Part shown: one piece after another, positions 44,310 through 54,022 of the stretch
Layout: each line of letters begins with the position of its first letter
Position numbering within the stretch: position 1 is the first letter of the stretch
Source of the DNA: Symbiodinium natans
Lineage: Eukaryota > Sar > Dinophyceae > Suessiales > Symbiodiniaceae
DNA length: 64,000 nucleotides
NCBI GenBank assembly: GCA_905221605.1
Contig: CAJNDS010000075.1
Location: forward strand, 153,501 to 217,500
Direction: 5' to 3'
The notes under the pieces: model-generated
What the model was told of the DNA's origin: nothing
The model's database searches: none
Seen by the model: only the letters and a program-made list of their open reading frames with translations
Program-made: the position numbers and the translations under genes

Positions 44310-45876
44310 CTTCATGGCGCAACGTCGTAGATCACGTTGGTTTCATTGGCAATATCACAGCCATGGTGGTGAAGGCTGACATCACAGGCCATGATGAGGC
44401 CGGATTCAGAACCGAGGAAGTGCACGGATGTCAAACTCGTGGACACATGCTTTCGTTTTAGAGGGTGGAGCTACAGCACTGCAAACCCACACCCTAAGCC
44501 AACCGCCTGCACTTTGCAAGCATCTTCAAGCAACAATGTCCTCGTTGATGGACCTGAGGTGATCCTTCGGAGTCTTATGGCAAGGGTGGATAAGGTTTGC
44601 TTTTCCATGAAGGTCTTGAAAGGGGGCTCGGGACCAGAGGAGGTCCAGAAGATGTCCAGAGGATTTACAGGGGGGAATGGGGCATTTTTGCCCGAAGCCG
44701 GAGGCCTGTACCTGGAAGGGATGTGCTCAGAACCCAAATGCTGCCAGAGGTTTCCTCCAGCCCAGGCCCTTGACCCTGCCCACAAACCCTGCAAATACAT
44801 CGACGAAACGGCCAGCCTGGGCATCCCAGAAGGAGCTCATAAGATTTGCACCGGATTGAGGCTTACAAGGAAGGTTCGCAAGAAGAGCACGTATCAGAGA
44901 GGGGGGAGGGGGTGAAGGAGCAGATGCCTACCGGGGCCTTGGACAGAAAAACATGGGTGGCGGACTTGGGCCCCAAAGCGGCCTCGTATTCATGCATTTG
45001 GTAAATCAGGGGCACGCTTCGGTTTTTGTTCTCGGGGGGATCAGGCCTCGGGCTTTGGGAGAAGCACAGGTGGACAGCGTGATGTGGTATTACGTTGAGG
45101 TGACCAATGAGCTTGGCTCTCAGACGTGAAGGGATGTCATAGTACTGGTACGTCTAGAAACCCCGACCCCCCAAAACCGAAATCAAGAGGACTTCCACGA
45201 GGTTTGACAAGCCCAACAACCTGCAGCTGCGATTTGCGTAGGTCAAGGCTGCAGCGGTTACTCTGGCAGTTTGTGTCGCAGGGATTTCACAAGTTGTATG
45301 GAGTGCATCATCCCACCACAAGCACAACCAGTATCAATGGCTAATGTCCCTGTACCACAAAGGGAACTGCACATGATGCCTGGGTATCGCAGGTGATTGC
45401 AAATGAGGGTTGGTGGTCAACGGGTCCCGTCTTGGTACATAACGGAGAAGGCATGTGTGTACGCCTCGAAACAAGTTTCTGCAAGGGTGAATAGCCTCCA
45501 GACCCAGCCCTCGAGTCTCACCGAGCCCAGGAAATAAAGCCAAACCCGCTCGATGGCATCTTCGGGCTTACGATTTAGGGTTTCGTTCCACTCGAAAAGG
45601 AGCGGCAGATCCTGGGTGGTGCAGCGGCGCTACAATGACTTTGCCCATCTGGATGAGGAGCTCAGGAAGTCCAGGCTCCAGGGGGTTGAGGTTTAGGGTT
45701 TCAGGGTCCAAGGTTCAGCTATTTTTTCCGAAGCCCTGTGGGCCCTGTAGGTGTGAGAGTTAGGGACATGGGGGGTGTGGGTCGGCTACCACCCTCAGCC
45801 CTCAAACCCTGAACCTTGCACCCGGGTTACTCTGTGTCTCAGGACACTCGAAGTCCCCGAGCTGCCAGGGAAGGAG
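44310..45876 (+). CDS. PX (phosphoinositide-binding) domain protein, five exons seen
   Basis: Exons are 44310-44438, 44521-44873, 45070-45125, 45609-45674 and 45843-45876; all joins keep phase. The last three spell the first part of a PX domain: VMWYYVEVTNELGSQ (first strands), SWVVQRRYNDFAHLDEEL with the RRYNDF motif whose first Arg contacts the 3-phosphate, and LEVPELPGKE, the PxxP-like turn with the conserved Lys. The family binds phosphoinositides on endosomal membranes. Upstream exons (DHVGFIGNITAMVVKADITG; SSNNVLVDGPEVILRSLMAR; CKYIDETASLGIPEGAHK) are of unknown family. The 45675-45842 intron has a GC donor and complementary ends. The C-terminal PX helices were not found. Confidence 0.75.
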
Positions 45877-46077
45877 GTCCTAAACCCGCTGAAGGTCTTT
45901 GCCCGCGCCCGAGTTGTTCAGAAAGCTCAGGGTTCCAGCACGGGTCTCGTTTTTTTGGCATCTAGGTGGGGCAAGCTCTGCCTTGTCCCATAGTGCTGTG
46001 AGCATTAGCTTGTAATTGGTGGGGCGGGGCCTCTGTTGTTGTACCCCGATCCCATCCTCTAACGTTCTTTTGCCAGT

Positions 46078-47168
46078 CACTTTCGCTGGTCCTCGCGCCT
46101 TGGCCGATCGCCCTTGGTCTCCTCCTGTGGGGCCCAGGGTCTTTTCAAGGTTTGGCGAAGTTTGGCTTGGTTTTAGAGTGGTGCGCTAGTCTACTAGTCC
46201 CTGGTCGCGTGCTCCACCAGTGCCAGTTCGCCGGTCCTTTGCTCCCCCTTGCAAACTTCAGGGGGACAATTCTGGTACTCAGTACCGACCTGTCCGACAA
46301 TCAACAGTCTCTCTTCTTCCACCAGCACACGCTCAATCCTTTCCTCGTGCCAATCCAGGCCGGCTTGAGTACATGTTGCATTCAGCCAGCTGTCAACATC
46401 ATTCGGTTGACCTGCTGCTCATTCTACATTGGGCTCTTGGGGAAGGTGTCATGTAACGCAGTCCCTTGATTGATCCTGACCTCATTCGAGGATCATCACT
46501 CAATCAGTTCAGAAAGAAAACGTTCGTCTGCGCAGAAGTAACAAATACGCTCAACAAGCGAAACTTTCATCAGCAGTCGTTCGGCCGTTCATTGGGTTTC
46601 GGCCCTGCGTTCTCCCATCCAAGAAACCTGACTTACATTCATGCGTCTGTACTCATCTACATTCAAGAGCCATGGATGAGCATGCCCCTGAAGCTGGGGG
46701 ACGTGGGGTACACTTGGAGAGGGTACGGGGGCATGGAGGGCACGGGTGGTACGATGGGGGGTATCGGCCCGCACCCTCGCTTCGACCCCTCGCATCACCC
46801 TCTGTACGCTACATGCAGGCATGAGCAATCACCCAAGATTCGGGCTTCTCGTCATTCCAAGCTGGTCTATTCAGCAGTAGCAGTCCACTGAAAAGGCTCT
46901 TCAACGATTCAAACATTGCCAGCACTCTATGATGATATTTCAAACTGATGGCAAGGTCACATGTGGTTCACATGACCATCGATGGCACCATGCGCATTTT
47001 GTAAGTCGGAGCACAGCCAGCAGGCACCCAGCACCCCATGATCCCAGCAGACACAGAACATGAAGGAAAGCCCCAAATCAGCGACTGTGGTTAGCTGGCT
47101 TGATTCTGCGAAGCAAACCAGCTCAACAATTTCGACACTCGCCGATCTTGCAGGACAGCATGGCGTAG
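46078..47168 (+). CDS. Four-exon hydrophobic protein, possibly the 3' part of the PX gene
   Basis: Exons are 46078-46139, 46262-46445, 46670-46818 and 47066-47168; phases match at every join and to the PX exon ending at 45876. Segments read SLSLVLAPWPIALGLLLWGP (membrane helix), TILVLSTDLSDNQQSLFF, IIRLTCCSFYIGLLGK (second hydrophobic run), a Gly-rich stretch GYGGMEGTGGTMGGIGPHP and LWLAGLILRSKPAQQFRH, TAG 47166. The third donor is GC. A PX fragment fused straight to membrane helices would be unusual; an exon may be missing. Confidence 0.5.
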
Positions 47169-47278
47169 GTTGTTGGACACAGTTGCATGGAATGGGAGGC
47201 AGAGCCCCAAGTGGCAGTTTCGCTGCCCGTCCGCCCATGTAGGGTTCAGAGCAATGTTTCAAATTCAAGGCCTCGAAG

Positions 47279-47633
47279 ATGAAAAGGCTAAATCAAATAG
47301 CCTCCAGCCTGCGCACGATGCATGCGCCGTTGTCGTTCAATCGAGGCCTTTGCATGTTTCTGATCGAACTCGTTCGCCGGCCCTTCAAGCATTCTAGAGT
47401 TCATCGATTCAGGGCTTTCGAGTTTCGAGCCTGGAGTTTGGAGCCTTTGAAGACTTACCCTGGTTTCAGGGTATAAGCCTTTAAGGGTACCCTAAACTGC
47501 CCCTTGCAAGGACCGCGACGGTTTCGCTGACCGCCGCATGGCAGGGCTGAGAAGCTACCTCGCCAGCTTGGCATCGCAAGTCCAAACTCTGGCGCAAGAC
47601 CAGATTCTCGAGCAGTCGCCGGGCTTAGATTAA
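47279..47633 (+). CDS. Two-exon gene, 85 residues
   Basis: Exon 47279-47413 (MKRLNQIASSLRTMHAPLSF, MFLIELVRRPFKHSRVH) ends with a GC donor; exon 47511-47633 starts after CCTTGCAAG and reads DRDGFADRRMAGLRSYLASL, ASQVQTLAQDQILEQSPG to TAA 47631. Both are phase 0. The last exon is a likely coiled coil. An overlapping frame (EDEKAKSNSLQPAHDACAV) was judged less likely from codon endings. No family is recognised. Confidence 0.5.
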
Positions 47634-47764
47634 AAAAATTAGGCTTTGGTTTGAATTGGGTTTTGGGGGGCGGGGGGGGGGGGGCTTTTTCGGGCTTTGG
47701 AGGCGAAGGGCTAGGGACTTTAGGGTGTCGTTTTGGGATTCTGGGGTCCCGCACGAACGCTGAA

Positions 47765-47901
47765 TCCCAAATGGCTCACAGAGGCTCGGCGTTATGCGGT
47801 TGAATAAGGTCTCAAAAATGCAGAGACCCTGGATGTTCCTAGCAACTGGCTCTGAAGTACATCTGAGACGCATCAAGTCCGGTCCCATGATATTATCCTA
47901 A
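47765..47901 (+). CDS. 3' exon candidate, unknown
   Basis: The frame reads NGSQRLGVMRLNKVSKMQR, PWMFLATGSEVHLRRIKSG and PMILS to TAA 47899. The acceptor is not clear. Confidence 0.3.
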
Positions 47902-47943
47902 ACTCCCAAGCGCTGACCTGTTGCCGGGTCCAGGTTTCTGCAG

Positions 47944-48208
47944 GTGGACCTCACCACCAGAACTGAGACAGGCACAAGTGCGTGATGAACCTCAAAAGGT
48001 ACAGAAGCCTAAGATGTTCATGGTGCGTGAGCTGAGTCGAAGGAGGCCCATATTCAGGATCTAGGAATCTAGGGCTACTCAACGTGGTTTACGCTCCGTG
48101 GCAGGCGAAGAAGAAGTGGAGCCCACCAGCACTGTCAGGGCCCTCAGAATTCAGCTGAGCGATGTGCTCCTGAGTTCCGAATTGTGTGGGCTGAAGGCGC
48201 CACCCTAA
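47944..48208 (+). CDS. Two 3' exons, unknown protein
   Basis: Exon 47944-48026 (WTSPPELRQAQVRDEPQK, PKMFMV) ends at the canonical donor GTGAGC; exon 48105-48208 starts after CCGTGGCAG and reads EEEVEPTSTVRALRIQLSDV and LLSSELCGLKAPP to TAA 48206. The join keeps phase. Codons end mainly in G or C. No family is recognised. Confidence 0.6.
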
Positions 48209-48282
48209 AACCTCGTAACGCCCAACGTCTTGATACTGGACTTGTACCATACAATGCCACATCATTGATGTTTTTTTTGAAG

Positions 48283-48329
48283 TTTTCGAGCTCGCTGCTG
48301 CAGCCAAGGTGGAGTTCAGCGAGCGCTGA
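48283..48329 (+). CDS. Terminal exon candidate
   Basis: After GTTTTTTTTGAAG the frame reads FELAAAAKVEFSER to TGA 48327. The acceptor is strong but the exon is short. Partner exons are unknown. Confidence 0.35.
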
Positions 48330-48423
48330 TGGTAGATTGAGTCCAGCCTTTCCTTGGCTGCGGCCTTGGCCTGTCACAGCCGAACCCCATATGCAGCATT
48401 TGGGTTTGGGTTTTTTGGTTCAG

Positions 48424-48656
48424 GCGCGGTTAGAAAGAACCGCTTCGGCGTGAGGTGTCATGCCGTCATGCATTGCGTGCCAGGCTGCGTTCCTGAGATT
48501 GCCGGCATCGTTGTTCTGACAAATGCTGGCAGACGCGAAATGAAAGCTGCCTGCGATTTAGGGTTTACAAGGCGTGCAGCACATGGCTTTCTTTCAAACC
48601 AGAGGCCTGATTTGCAACCAAAAGCGCAGAAGGTGGGTAACACCACTGAGATCTAG
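48424..48656 (+). CDS. 3' exon, 77 codons
   Basis: After TTTGGTTCAG the frame reads AVRKNRFGVRCHAVMHC, VPEIAGIVVLTNAGRREMKA, RRAAHGFLSNQRPDLQPK and VGNTTEI to TAG 48654. Basic with three spaced Cys. The upstream GGGTTTGGGTTTTTTGG resembles other intron ends. No family is recognised. Confidence 0.5.
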
Positions 48657-48682
48657 GCATCTACGGGTATCAAGCATGACCC

Positions 48683-48964
48683 TTGAAACCCTTGCCCGAG
48701 AACCTGAGCACCCGGTCAGCGGAGGAGGTTGATAGGGTAGGGAGTGTAGGGAGTTTCGGGTGCACTGCAGCTGAAGATGCCCTCGCCGATCCCCTGCAGA
48801 TATCGGCTCCAACGCCGCTGACGCCGCCCTCTGTGTTCCCTTTTGACTCGGAGATGCACAGAAAGCATGGGAAGGCTCCCCGGAAAGGAAGCAGTGTCAT
48901 CAAGCCTAAGAATAGCCAGATCACATTTACACAAAAACAAAACAGACTCGCAGCCTTTGGCTAG
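48683..48964 (+). CDS. 3' exon, Pro/Ser-rich protein
   Basis: The frame reads KPLPENLSTRSAEEVDRVG, AAEDALADPLQISAPTPLTP, VFPFDSEMHRKHGKAPRKGS and IKPKNSQITFTQKQNRL to TAG 48962. It may hide a short intron at GTAGGGAGTGTAGGG (48739), though that breaks phase. Probably disordered. The start is unknown. Confidence 0.45.
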   Translation: MKPLPENLSTRSAEEVDRVGSVGSFGCTAAEDALADPLQISAPTPLTPPSVFPFDSEMHRKHGKAPRKGSSVIKPKNSQITFTQKQNRLAAFG

Positions 48965-49020
48965 TAAGGCCACACTTGCGCGCGAAAAACGCTCTAGAAA
49001 AGAGCCACACCAGTCTGAAG

Positions 49021-49167
49021 ATGTCTCAGTTGCCGCAGGCGGTGCTCATTCTGCTGGCTGGCCTGGCTCTGACGCTTTCGAGGCGCTGCTGGAATCCTGC
49101 AGACCATCACCCCCGGGGAAAATCCGAGAACCCGGAGAGTGTGTCAATCATGATTCCCAATGAATGA
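49021..49167 (+). CDS. Small single-membrane-helix protein, 48 residues
   Basis: ATG 49021 opens MSQLPQAVLILLAGLALTLS, a clear hydrophobic helix, then RRCWNPADHHPRGKSENPES to TGA 49165. Its codons end in G or C more strongly than the competing frame (REKRSRKEPHQSEDVSVAAG), which is also open. It could be a complete short gene or a signal-bearing first exon. Confidence 0.4.
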   Translation: MSQLPQAVLILLAGLALTLSRRCWNPADHHPRGKSENPESVSIMIPNE

Positions 49168-49248
49168 TTCCTACAGTGCCGGTCAAGTTACTCAGTTTTA
49201 GGGCAGGGTCAGCGCGGTCAGGCTCACGACCTTTGCGACGCCTACTGG

Positions 49249-49696
49249 ATGCCTGGACTTAAGCAAGCAGTCTTGGACACGCATTGTACGCAGCACACGT
49301 CTACGCACAAAGCCATGCGCCATGCAAGGAAGCTCTTCCCCACGACGGGATTTTCTGAAGAGCATGACAGCTGGACTTGCAGCTGGCGTAGGCACGCAGG
49401 CGATCGATGTGCATCCTGCGTACGAGCCTCAAAAGTCCAGTCTGCAGCCCGCGAAATGTTCCAGACATGTGTATCTGCAAGTAGACGGGCTGGAAGGGAT
49501 TGTAAGTGCATCCGCAAATACCTTAACGAGCATTCCGATTTGCCGCAGCTGCCAAGGCAGGCTGCCATTACAAGATGGTCGGGCCTCTACAAAGACCCCG
49601 TTCATCCAGGCCAGCGTTGGGTTGTCGAACATTGTTGAACCGTCCGCCGAACGCTTCACTGCTTGTACTTGTTTTCTTCCCTTCCCCATAGGATGA
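49249..49696 (+). CDS. Two overlapping long frames, choice unresolved
   Basis: Frame A (ATG 49249, TGA 49636) is 129 codons and reads FPTTGFSEEHDSWTCSWRR, CASCVRASKVQSAAREMF and YLNEHSDLPQLPRQAAITRW. Frame B (49322, TAG 49694) reads MTAGLAAGVGTQAIDVHPAY and RHVYLQVDGLEGIVSASAN and CRSCQGR. Both are longer than usual here. One is probably coding; introns may switch between them. Confidence 0.4.
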
Positions 49697-49835
49697 GAGT
49701 ATCTCCGGGCGAACAACGGATGTTTGATGTTCACTCAAACAGCTGGCCACTGCTTCAGCCACTAGACCATTATGTCTTGCGAAACAAAACCTTTAAGCCC
49801 AAAGCCTCATAAATGTAGAAACTAAAGCAAAGCCC

Positions 49836-50519
49836 ATGGGGCCGCGCCTGCTACTCTTCCTCCCTCTCACCGGAGCCGAAACTTGTGTGCTTCGGATTCA
49901 GAGGGATACTCGCCTGGCGGTGGAGGTACGAAGCATCCACCACAGCTGCCTTACACAACTTCGAATTGTTTTGTTCTACTTGTAAAAGTGAGTGTTTCCT
50001 TTCGCTGTGGCGCCACTCTACAATGGCTTGGACCAGCTAAGCCCCTGCGGGTATCCAAGCTAGACGACCAAAGTTCTCAAGCTCACGGATAGCAGCTACA
50101 TCAACAGCCTAGCTGGGTACCCGAAATACCCCTTGCTTGTAAAACGAGCTCCGACAGTCGGGGAGAAAACGGGCACGAGAACGTGCTGGACCCCTTCTGC
50201 AAAGATCTCCCTTCAAATGATTCTCCAAGAACTTCAGGTCGCACTTGCCGCTTTCGAAGGGTTTCGATAGCGGAGGCGCAGGCCATGTCATTGTCTCAGT
50301 AGCAAAGGTGGATCTGCAAGCCGAGCTTTTCCCCGTCCTCGATTCCTCGCCAGCTGTCGAGGACCATCCAAGATTGTCTCATCGGACACGAAGAGGTTCC
50401 CAGTGAGGCTATCGATGAGTTGGCCCCCGGTCCGGATGGTGTAAGGACCTTCCCGCCCACTGCCCGCTTCACCTAGAGTACGTGAACTTCAGCTCGTCAA
50501 CCGAACCCAGTCATTCTGA
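49836..50519 (+). CDS. Complete three-exon gene, 117-residue secreted-type protein
   Basis: Exons are 49836-49981, 50238-50402 and 50477-50519; total 354 nt with TGA 50517. Donors are GTAAAAG and GTGAGG, and phases 2 and 2 match. The N-terminus MGPRLLLFLPLTGAETC is a textbook signal peptide. Later text reads RDTRLAVEVRSIHHSCLTQL, DSGGAGHVIVSVAKVDLQAE, FPVLDSSPAVEDHPRLSHR and VRELQLVNRTQSF. The minus-strand frames at 50101-50291 are shadows. No family is recognised; secretion or plastid/ER targeting is inferred from the leader only. Confidence 0.65.
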
Positions 50520-50770
50520 CCTGGCCGGATCAAAGAGCCGAATGCTGACATACCCGGTCTGAAATAGGGTCATCTCGTCCTGTCCGATCTCGACGTTGGA
50601 GCCGGATAGTCGAAAGCGCGACCGCTACTGTAAAGGTGTCGCTGAGCTCTTTTCCATCAACAACTGACACAGCTTGTCTGCCTACCAGGAGAATATCGCC
50701 ACACCAAGATGTGCTTCAGTAGGACCAAGCCTGGTGATTTCATCTTCATCCTTCTCAGTCACCGGCTGCC

Positions 50771-51135
50771 ATGGAGAGTCCACCAAGCTCCCTGGGTGGC
50801 GCTGATCTTGCGTCTCCGTCTCCAAGTCGAGAGGTTCCAGAGCTCCGTACTACAGGTGCTCATCGTACTGCGTACACTCCGCGGGTCTCAAGTGACATCC
50901 CCGTTAGACATCTCAACTCACGGTGCTCCACACGTCGAGGCATTGAAAGTTGTCCTGCAGCACCTCCCTCCCCCAGGATTCCACCGCGAACCTCCAAATT
51001 TGGTCGGATTGTGTCCCGTATTACCGTGCCTACGCGCTTCTTCACTTACTGAAAGCCTCCACCGCGGCAAGGGAGGAACGACTGTCAAGGCAGATTGCAA
51101 AAGCAAGGACGCCTGGCGTGCATTCATATCCATGA
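50771..51135 (+). CDS. 3' exons of an unknown protein
   Basis: The terminal exon 50977-51135 starts after CCTCCCCCAG and reads DSTANLQIWSDCVPYYRAYA, LLHLLKASTAAREERLSRQI to TGA 51133. An upstream exon in phase 0 (SPPSSLGGADLASPSPSRE, HRTAYTPR) can end at the donor GTCTCAAGTG near 50884. A third frame (146 codons from 50709) overlaps both. The terminal helix is the surest part. Confidence 0.5.
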
Positions 51136-51294
51136 GCTTCTGCACGTGATCATAGGTCTTAAGGCCGCAAGGTACTGCAGTGTGCTCACACAAGCCACGT
51201 ATACGTAGGGTTCAGGATGAGAGAAGCTTCGGGTAGCGAGAGCGGCGCTCGGCTGGAGTAGTTGTTTCGTGACCATATCGAGTGCGGTTTTATC

Positions 51295-51855
51295 ATGTTT
51301 TTTGGGGATGTTGTACGCCGACCGCAAAGCCTGGGTCATAACCCCTTTCCGAAAGCTGCAGAGGCCCAGTGTCCTCCAGCAGAACCCAGAGAACCCGCCA
51401 GTGCCATGATCCAGGTTGCGAGCGCGGGATCACCAAGGATGGCGCCACCCAGTTGCACAGATGGCAGGCATCTCTATTGGGACAATTTTCCAGGGTTTCG
51501 GGATGTTTCGGGTTTAGGGATCTTGGGGTAGCCGGGAAATCCTATGCCTCAAGCCCTCAATAAGTCAATAAGGCTTGGGATTCAGGACATTTGAGGGGTT
51601 TGTCTGTGTTGGAGCTCATGACTGCAGATTTCTCAACATGCGAACTATCAGTTTCAGGCCAGGACTCGTTCGTCCCTGTAATGTTCCGGCTGGCTTCGTC
51701 ATCGTTTTCCGCTCTACGGACACAAGGTGAAGTTTTCCTTACGAGTCCTCTGCCTCAACAACTCCGGAGCAACCGTGATAATCCATAACATAGCTCACAG
51801 GAGCACTATGGGTGCGCACTGCTACCCATGGACGAATAGCCTCCCAACTTTCTAA
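51295..51855 (+). CDS. Complete three-exon gene, 131 residues
   Basis: Exons are 51295-51494, 51586-51726 and 51801-51855; total 396 nt with TAA 51853. Donors are GTTTCGGG and GTGAAG, and both joins are phase 2. Text: MFFGDVVRRPQSLGHNPFPK, CPPAEPREPASAMIQVASAG, CTDGRHLYWDNFPG, FVCVGAHDCRFLNMRTISF and PAGFVIVFRSTDTR. Intron 1 begins with GTTTCGGGATGTTTCGGGTT and holds TTTAGGG, and carries CAAGCCCTCAATAAG near its 3' end. Six Cys. The middle exon has no ATG-started frame of note and is visible only through splicing. No family is recognised. Confidence 0.7.
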
Positions 51856-52074
51856 CTCAAACATGACAACCTGCACGAGTCGGCCAACGGGAGCTATAGC
51901 AGCTACAGCAGCTATAGCTGCCGATAGCCTGTTCGTAGCGCACATACCTTTGAACAAGCGAAGCACCTTGAACCCTCGCCTCCCGAGTTACAGAACGCGC
52001 TCGCTGTGGTCCTAGCAGCCTTAGCGCCGTAAGCATACGTAAACATGCCACAACTCCTCATATTCCCCCGGTAG

Positions 52075-52853
52075 GGATCTCATGGCTCCGAGGACGAGTT
52101 TGTCATCTCCGGGACCAGCGCGGTAGATGGATCCAAAGCCTGCGAGAAGGACGCGAAGACCAAGAAGTGGTACCTCATCGCCCGGAAAGGCGCCCGAGCC
52201 AGAGCCGGTCCTTTCAAAGCACGGGTTTAGGGAAGTTTAGGGTTTAGGGTTTAGGGTTTAGGGTTTAGGGTTTCCTGTCAGGATCCGAAGGTGTGTCGGA
52301 CGAGCTCATAATTGACGCTCGGAGAGTGAACTTCTGTTGGGGGTTTCCCGAAAATGGGAGATGCCCTTTTTGGCGGTTCTTACAATAAGGATTATAGGAT
52401 TATAGCAATTTGGGGAATATGAAAGGGGACCCTATTCTGGGCAATACCCATACAACCCACAACATGACTCGGCAAGAGGCGCTCAACAAGCGCTCTGAGG
52501 ATTTTTCGCCGAAGGGCGGCCCCAAGGATGCCGTTGCAAAGTGGGACGGTGACGGCATCGTCTTCCCAGCCGCTCCGCCTTGTTAACGGCACCCTTTGTT
52601 TGTTGGATCAGAGGCAATTGACTCCCAAAAAGTGACTGAGTCGCAAGAACGCTCTGCGGTCGCCCGCCCCCCCCCCCCCCCCCCCCCCAGAGGTAGGGGG
52701 CTTCCCCCGAAAAGCGCCTTCCACCTAGGGAGGATGCCGTATTGAGAACCGTGTAAGGATGGCAACAGGTGGAGCAAGATCAAGCGCAAGCCAGAGGATG
52801 CTGCGGACAGCTACCTCGATGGCCCAACGTCGCCTTTGTCCAAGTTCCGCTAG
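52075..52853 (+). CDS. Four-exon gene, at least 150 residues
   Basis: Exons are 52075-52207, 52282-52342, 52406-52568 and 52758-52853. Joins keep phase with donors GTCCTT, GTTTCC and GC (GCCGCT); without the last splice the frame stops at TAA 52584. Text: GSEDEFVISGTSAVDGSKAC, KDAKTKKWYLIARKGARARA, SDELIIDARRVNF, MTRQEALNKRSEDFSPKGGP, DAVAKWDGDGIVFP and DGNRWSKIKRKPEDAADSYL. Third positions are very G/C-rich. Intron 1 (74 nt) is mostly TTTAGGG. A first exon from ATG 51863 (MTTCTSRPTGAIAATAAIAA) is possible but was not joined with certainty. No family is recognised. Confidence 0.65.
52223..52275. repeat. TTTAGGG array filling a 74-nt intron
   Basis: Seven TTTAGGG units, one preceded by GGAAG, take up most of the intron 52208-52281 and end 10 nt before the acceptor CCTGTCAG. 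Confidence 0.9.
52667..52688. repeat. Poly-C run of 22
   Basis: Twenty-two C in a row, inside the predicted third intron of the preceding gene. Confidence 0.95.
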
Positions 52854-52961
52854 ATTCGTGCGTGTGCGCGCCAGAGACCACGCAGGACCTAGCACCGATT
52901 TGACTCGGCAGAGTACAAGCGGAAAAAGAGATGTGAATGGCTGCGAGGCAACTCTTCACTC

Positions 52962-53068
52962 ATGCTCTGCTGCTGCTTCATTCATGTGCTACATGGCCTC
53001 TTGCAGCTATTCCTTGTTAGATCGCCAGGCATCTATGGCATGATTCTTGAAGCTATGGGGACGCGTGT
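52962..53068 (+). CDS. Exon candidate with hydrophobic start
   Basis: ATG 52962 opens MLCCCFIHVLHGLLQLFLVR and continues SPGIYGMILEAMGTR to the donor GTAGGACC. It could be a leader exon. No downstream exon was joined. Confidence 0.3.
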
Positions 53069-53190
53069 AGGACCTCAAACAGCTGGGCCTCATAGCAGAA
53101 CTACCCTTAAACATTGCTATGGGGGGTGGTCAGGTTTTAGGGATGTAACCGTATTGAAACATATGAAGACAATGATATAGTACAAAAAAC

Positions 53191-54022
53191 ATGATTCCTA
53201 TACAGGGACAGGGGAATACAGTGGCGGCCATGCCGCCGTATCCGGGCACGGAAGAAAGCAGCTGGTTCCCCGCCCTGGTGTGTACCTTTCTCGCCATCGC
53301 GCTGGTACTGTCGGATGAAGCCCAAACAATCTTGCCGGACGACGTCTTTTCGCATGCCTTGAGCGACTTGCCTTGGTGAGTGAGCGCGGAACAGTCATGA
53401 ACAGCTTGAGGGCGGTTGAAGGTTCGAGGCCCCGTTACCTTGCTTGGAATCAACTGCTAAGATCTGCAAAGGTTGTGGCATTCTGGCGATGGCCTTCTTT
53501 TGCATGTACATCCTCATCAAGTCCAGTTTCCGTCGCAAGGCGGTGAAAAACCCTCTAGGTCACACCAGCGTGTCCGAAAGGCGGGAGACGGCGCCGCTGA
53601 GAATCCTCCGAGGAGTGATAAAGAAGTATTCGGAGAAGAAGGAGTGGGGAGTGATCGGGGTGAGGGAATCCGAGTCCGATTCAGAATCAGACGACGAGAC
53701 TATGGTCCGCTTCCTGCGCAGTGAGCGGGACCGCGTGGGCTTGCAGCCTGGGGACCCCGTCATTTTCAGGGCGATCCCGGATCCTCATATGCAGGGATGG
53801 CTGTTGGCGGAGACCATCTGGAAAGCCCCGCAGGACACCAGCTCGAACTCCAACGAAGTTTTTGGGGGTTTTAGGGTTTGCTTTTTGTTGGGGGGGGCCG
53901 TGGGTGTATTCGCGAAGTTCCATGCAAAACACAGGAGGCAAGCAGGCCCCCAGCGCAGCCGGACTCTCTTGCAAAGCGCAAGGTGCCCCAGGCTGCGCCA
54001 AAAGAGCCCGGACGGCATTTAA
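53191..54022 (+). CDS. Membrane protein with a cold-shock-like (OB-fold) domain
   Basis: Exon 53191-53375 ends at GTGAGTGAGC and holds a membrane helix (WFPALVCTFLAIALVLSD). Exon 53422-53857 joins in phase through a 46-nt intron and has a second helix (GILAMAFFCMYILIK) followed by KSSFRRK. Then comes LRGVIKKYSEKKEWGVIGV, an acidic Ser/Asp/Glu loop and MVRFLRSERDRVGLQPGDPV, IFRAIPDPHMQGWLLAET. This matches the order of a cold-shock domain: first strand, RNP1-like KxxWGVI, then LxxGDxVxF. RNA binding is suggested by family but the RNP1 aromatics are partly lost. The third exon (from about 53918) has three open frames; one ends KSPDGI at 54022. The start could also be ATG 53230. Confidence 0.6.
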
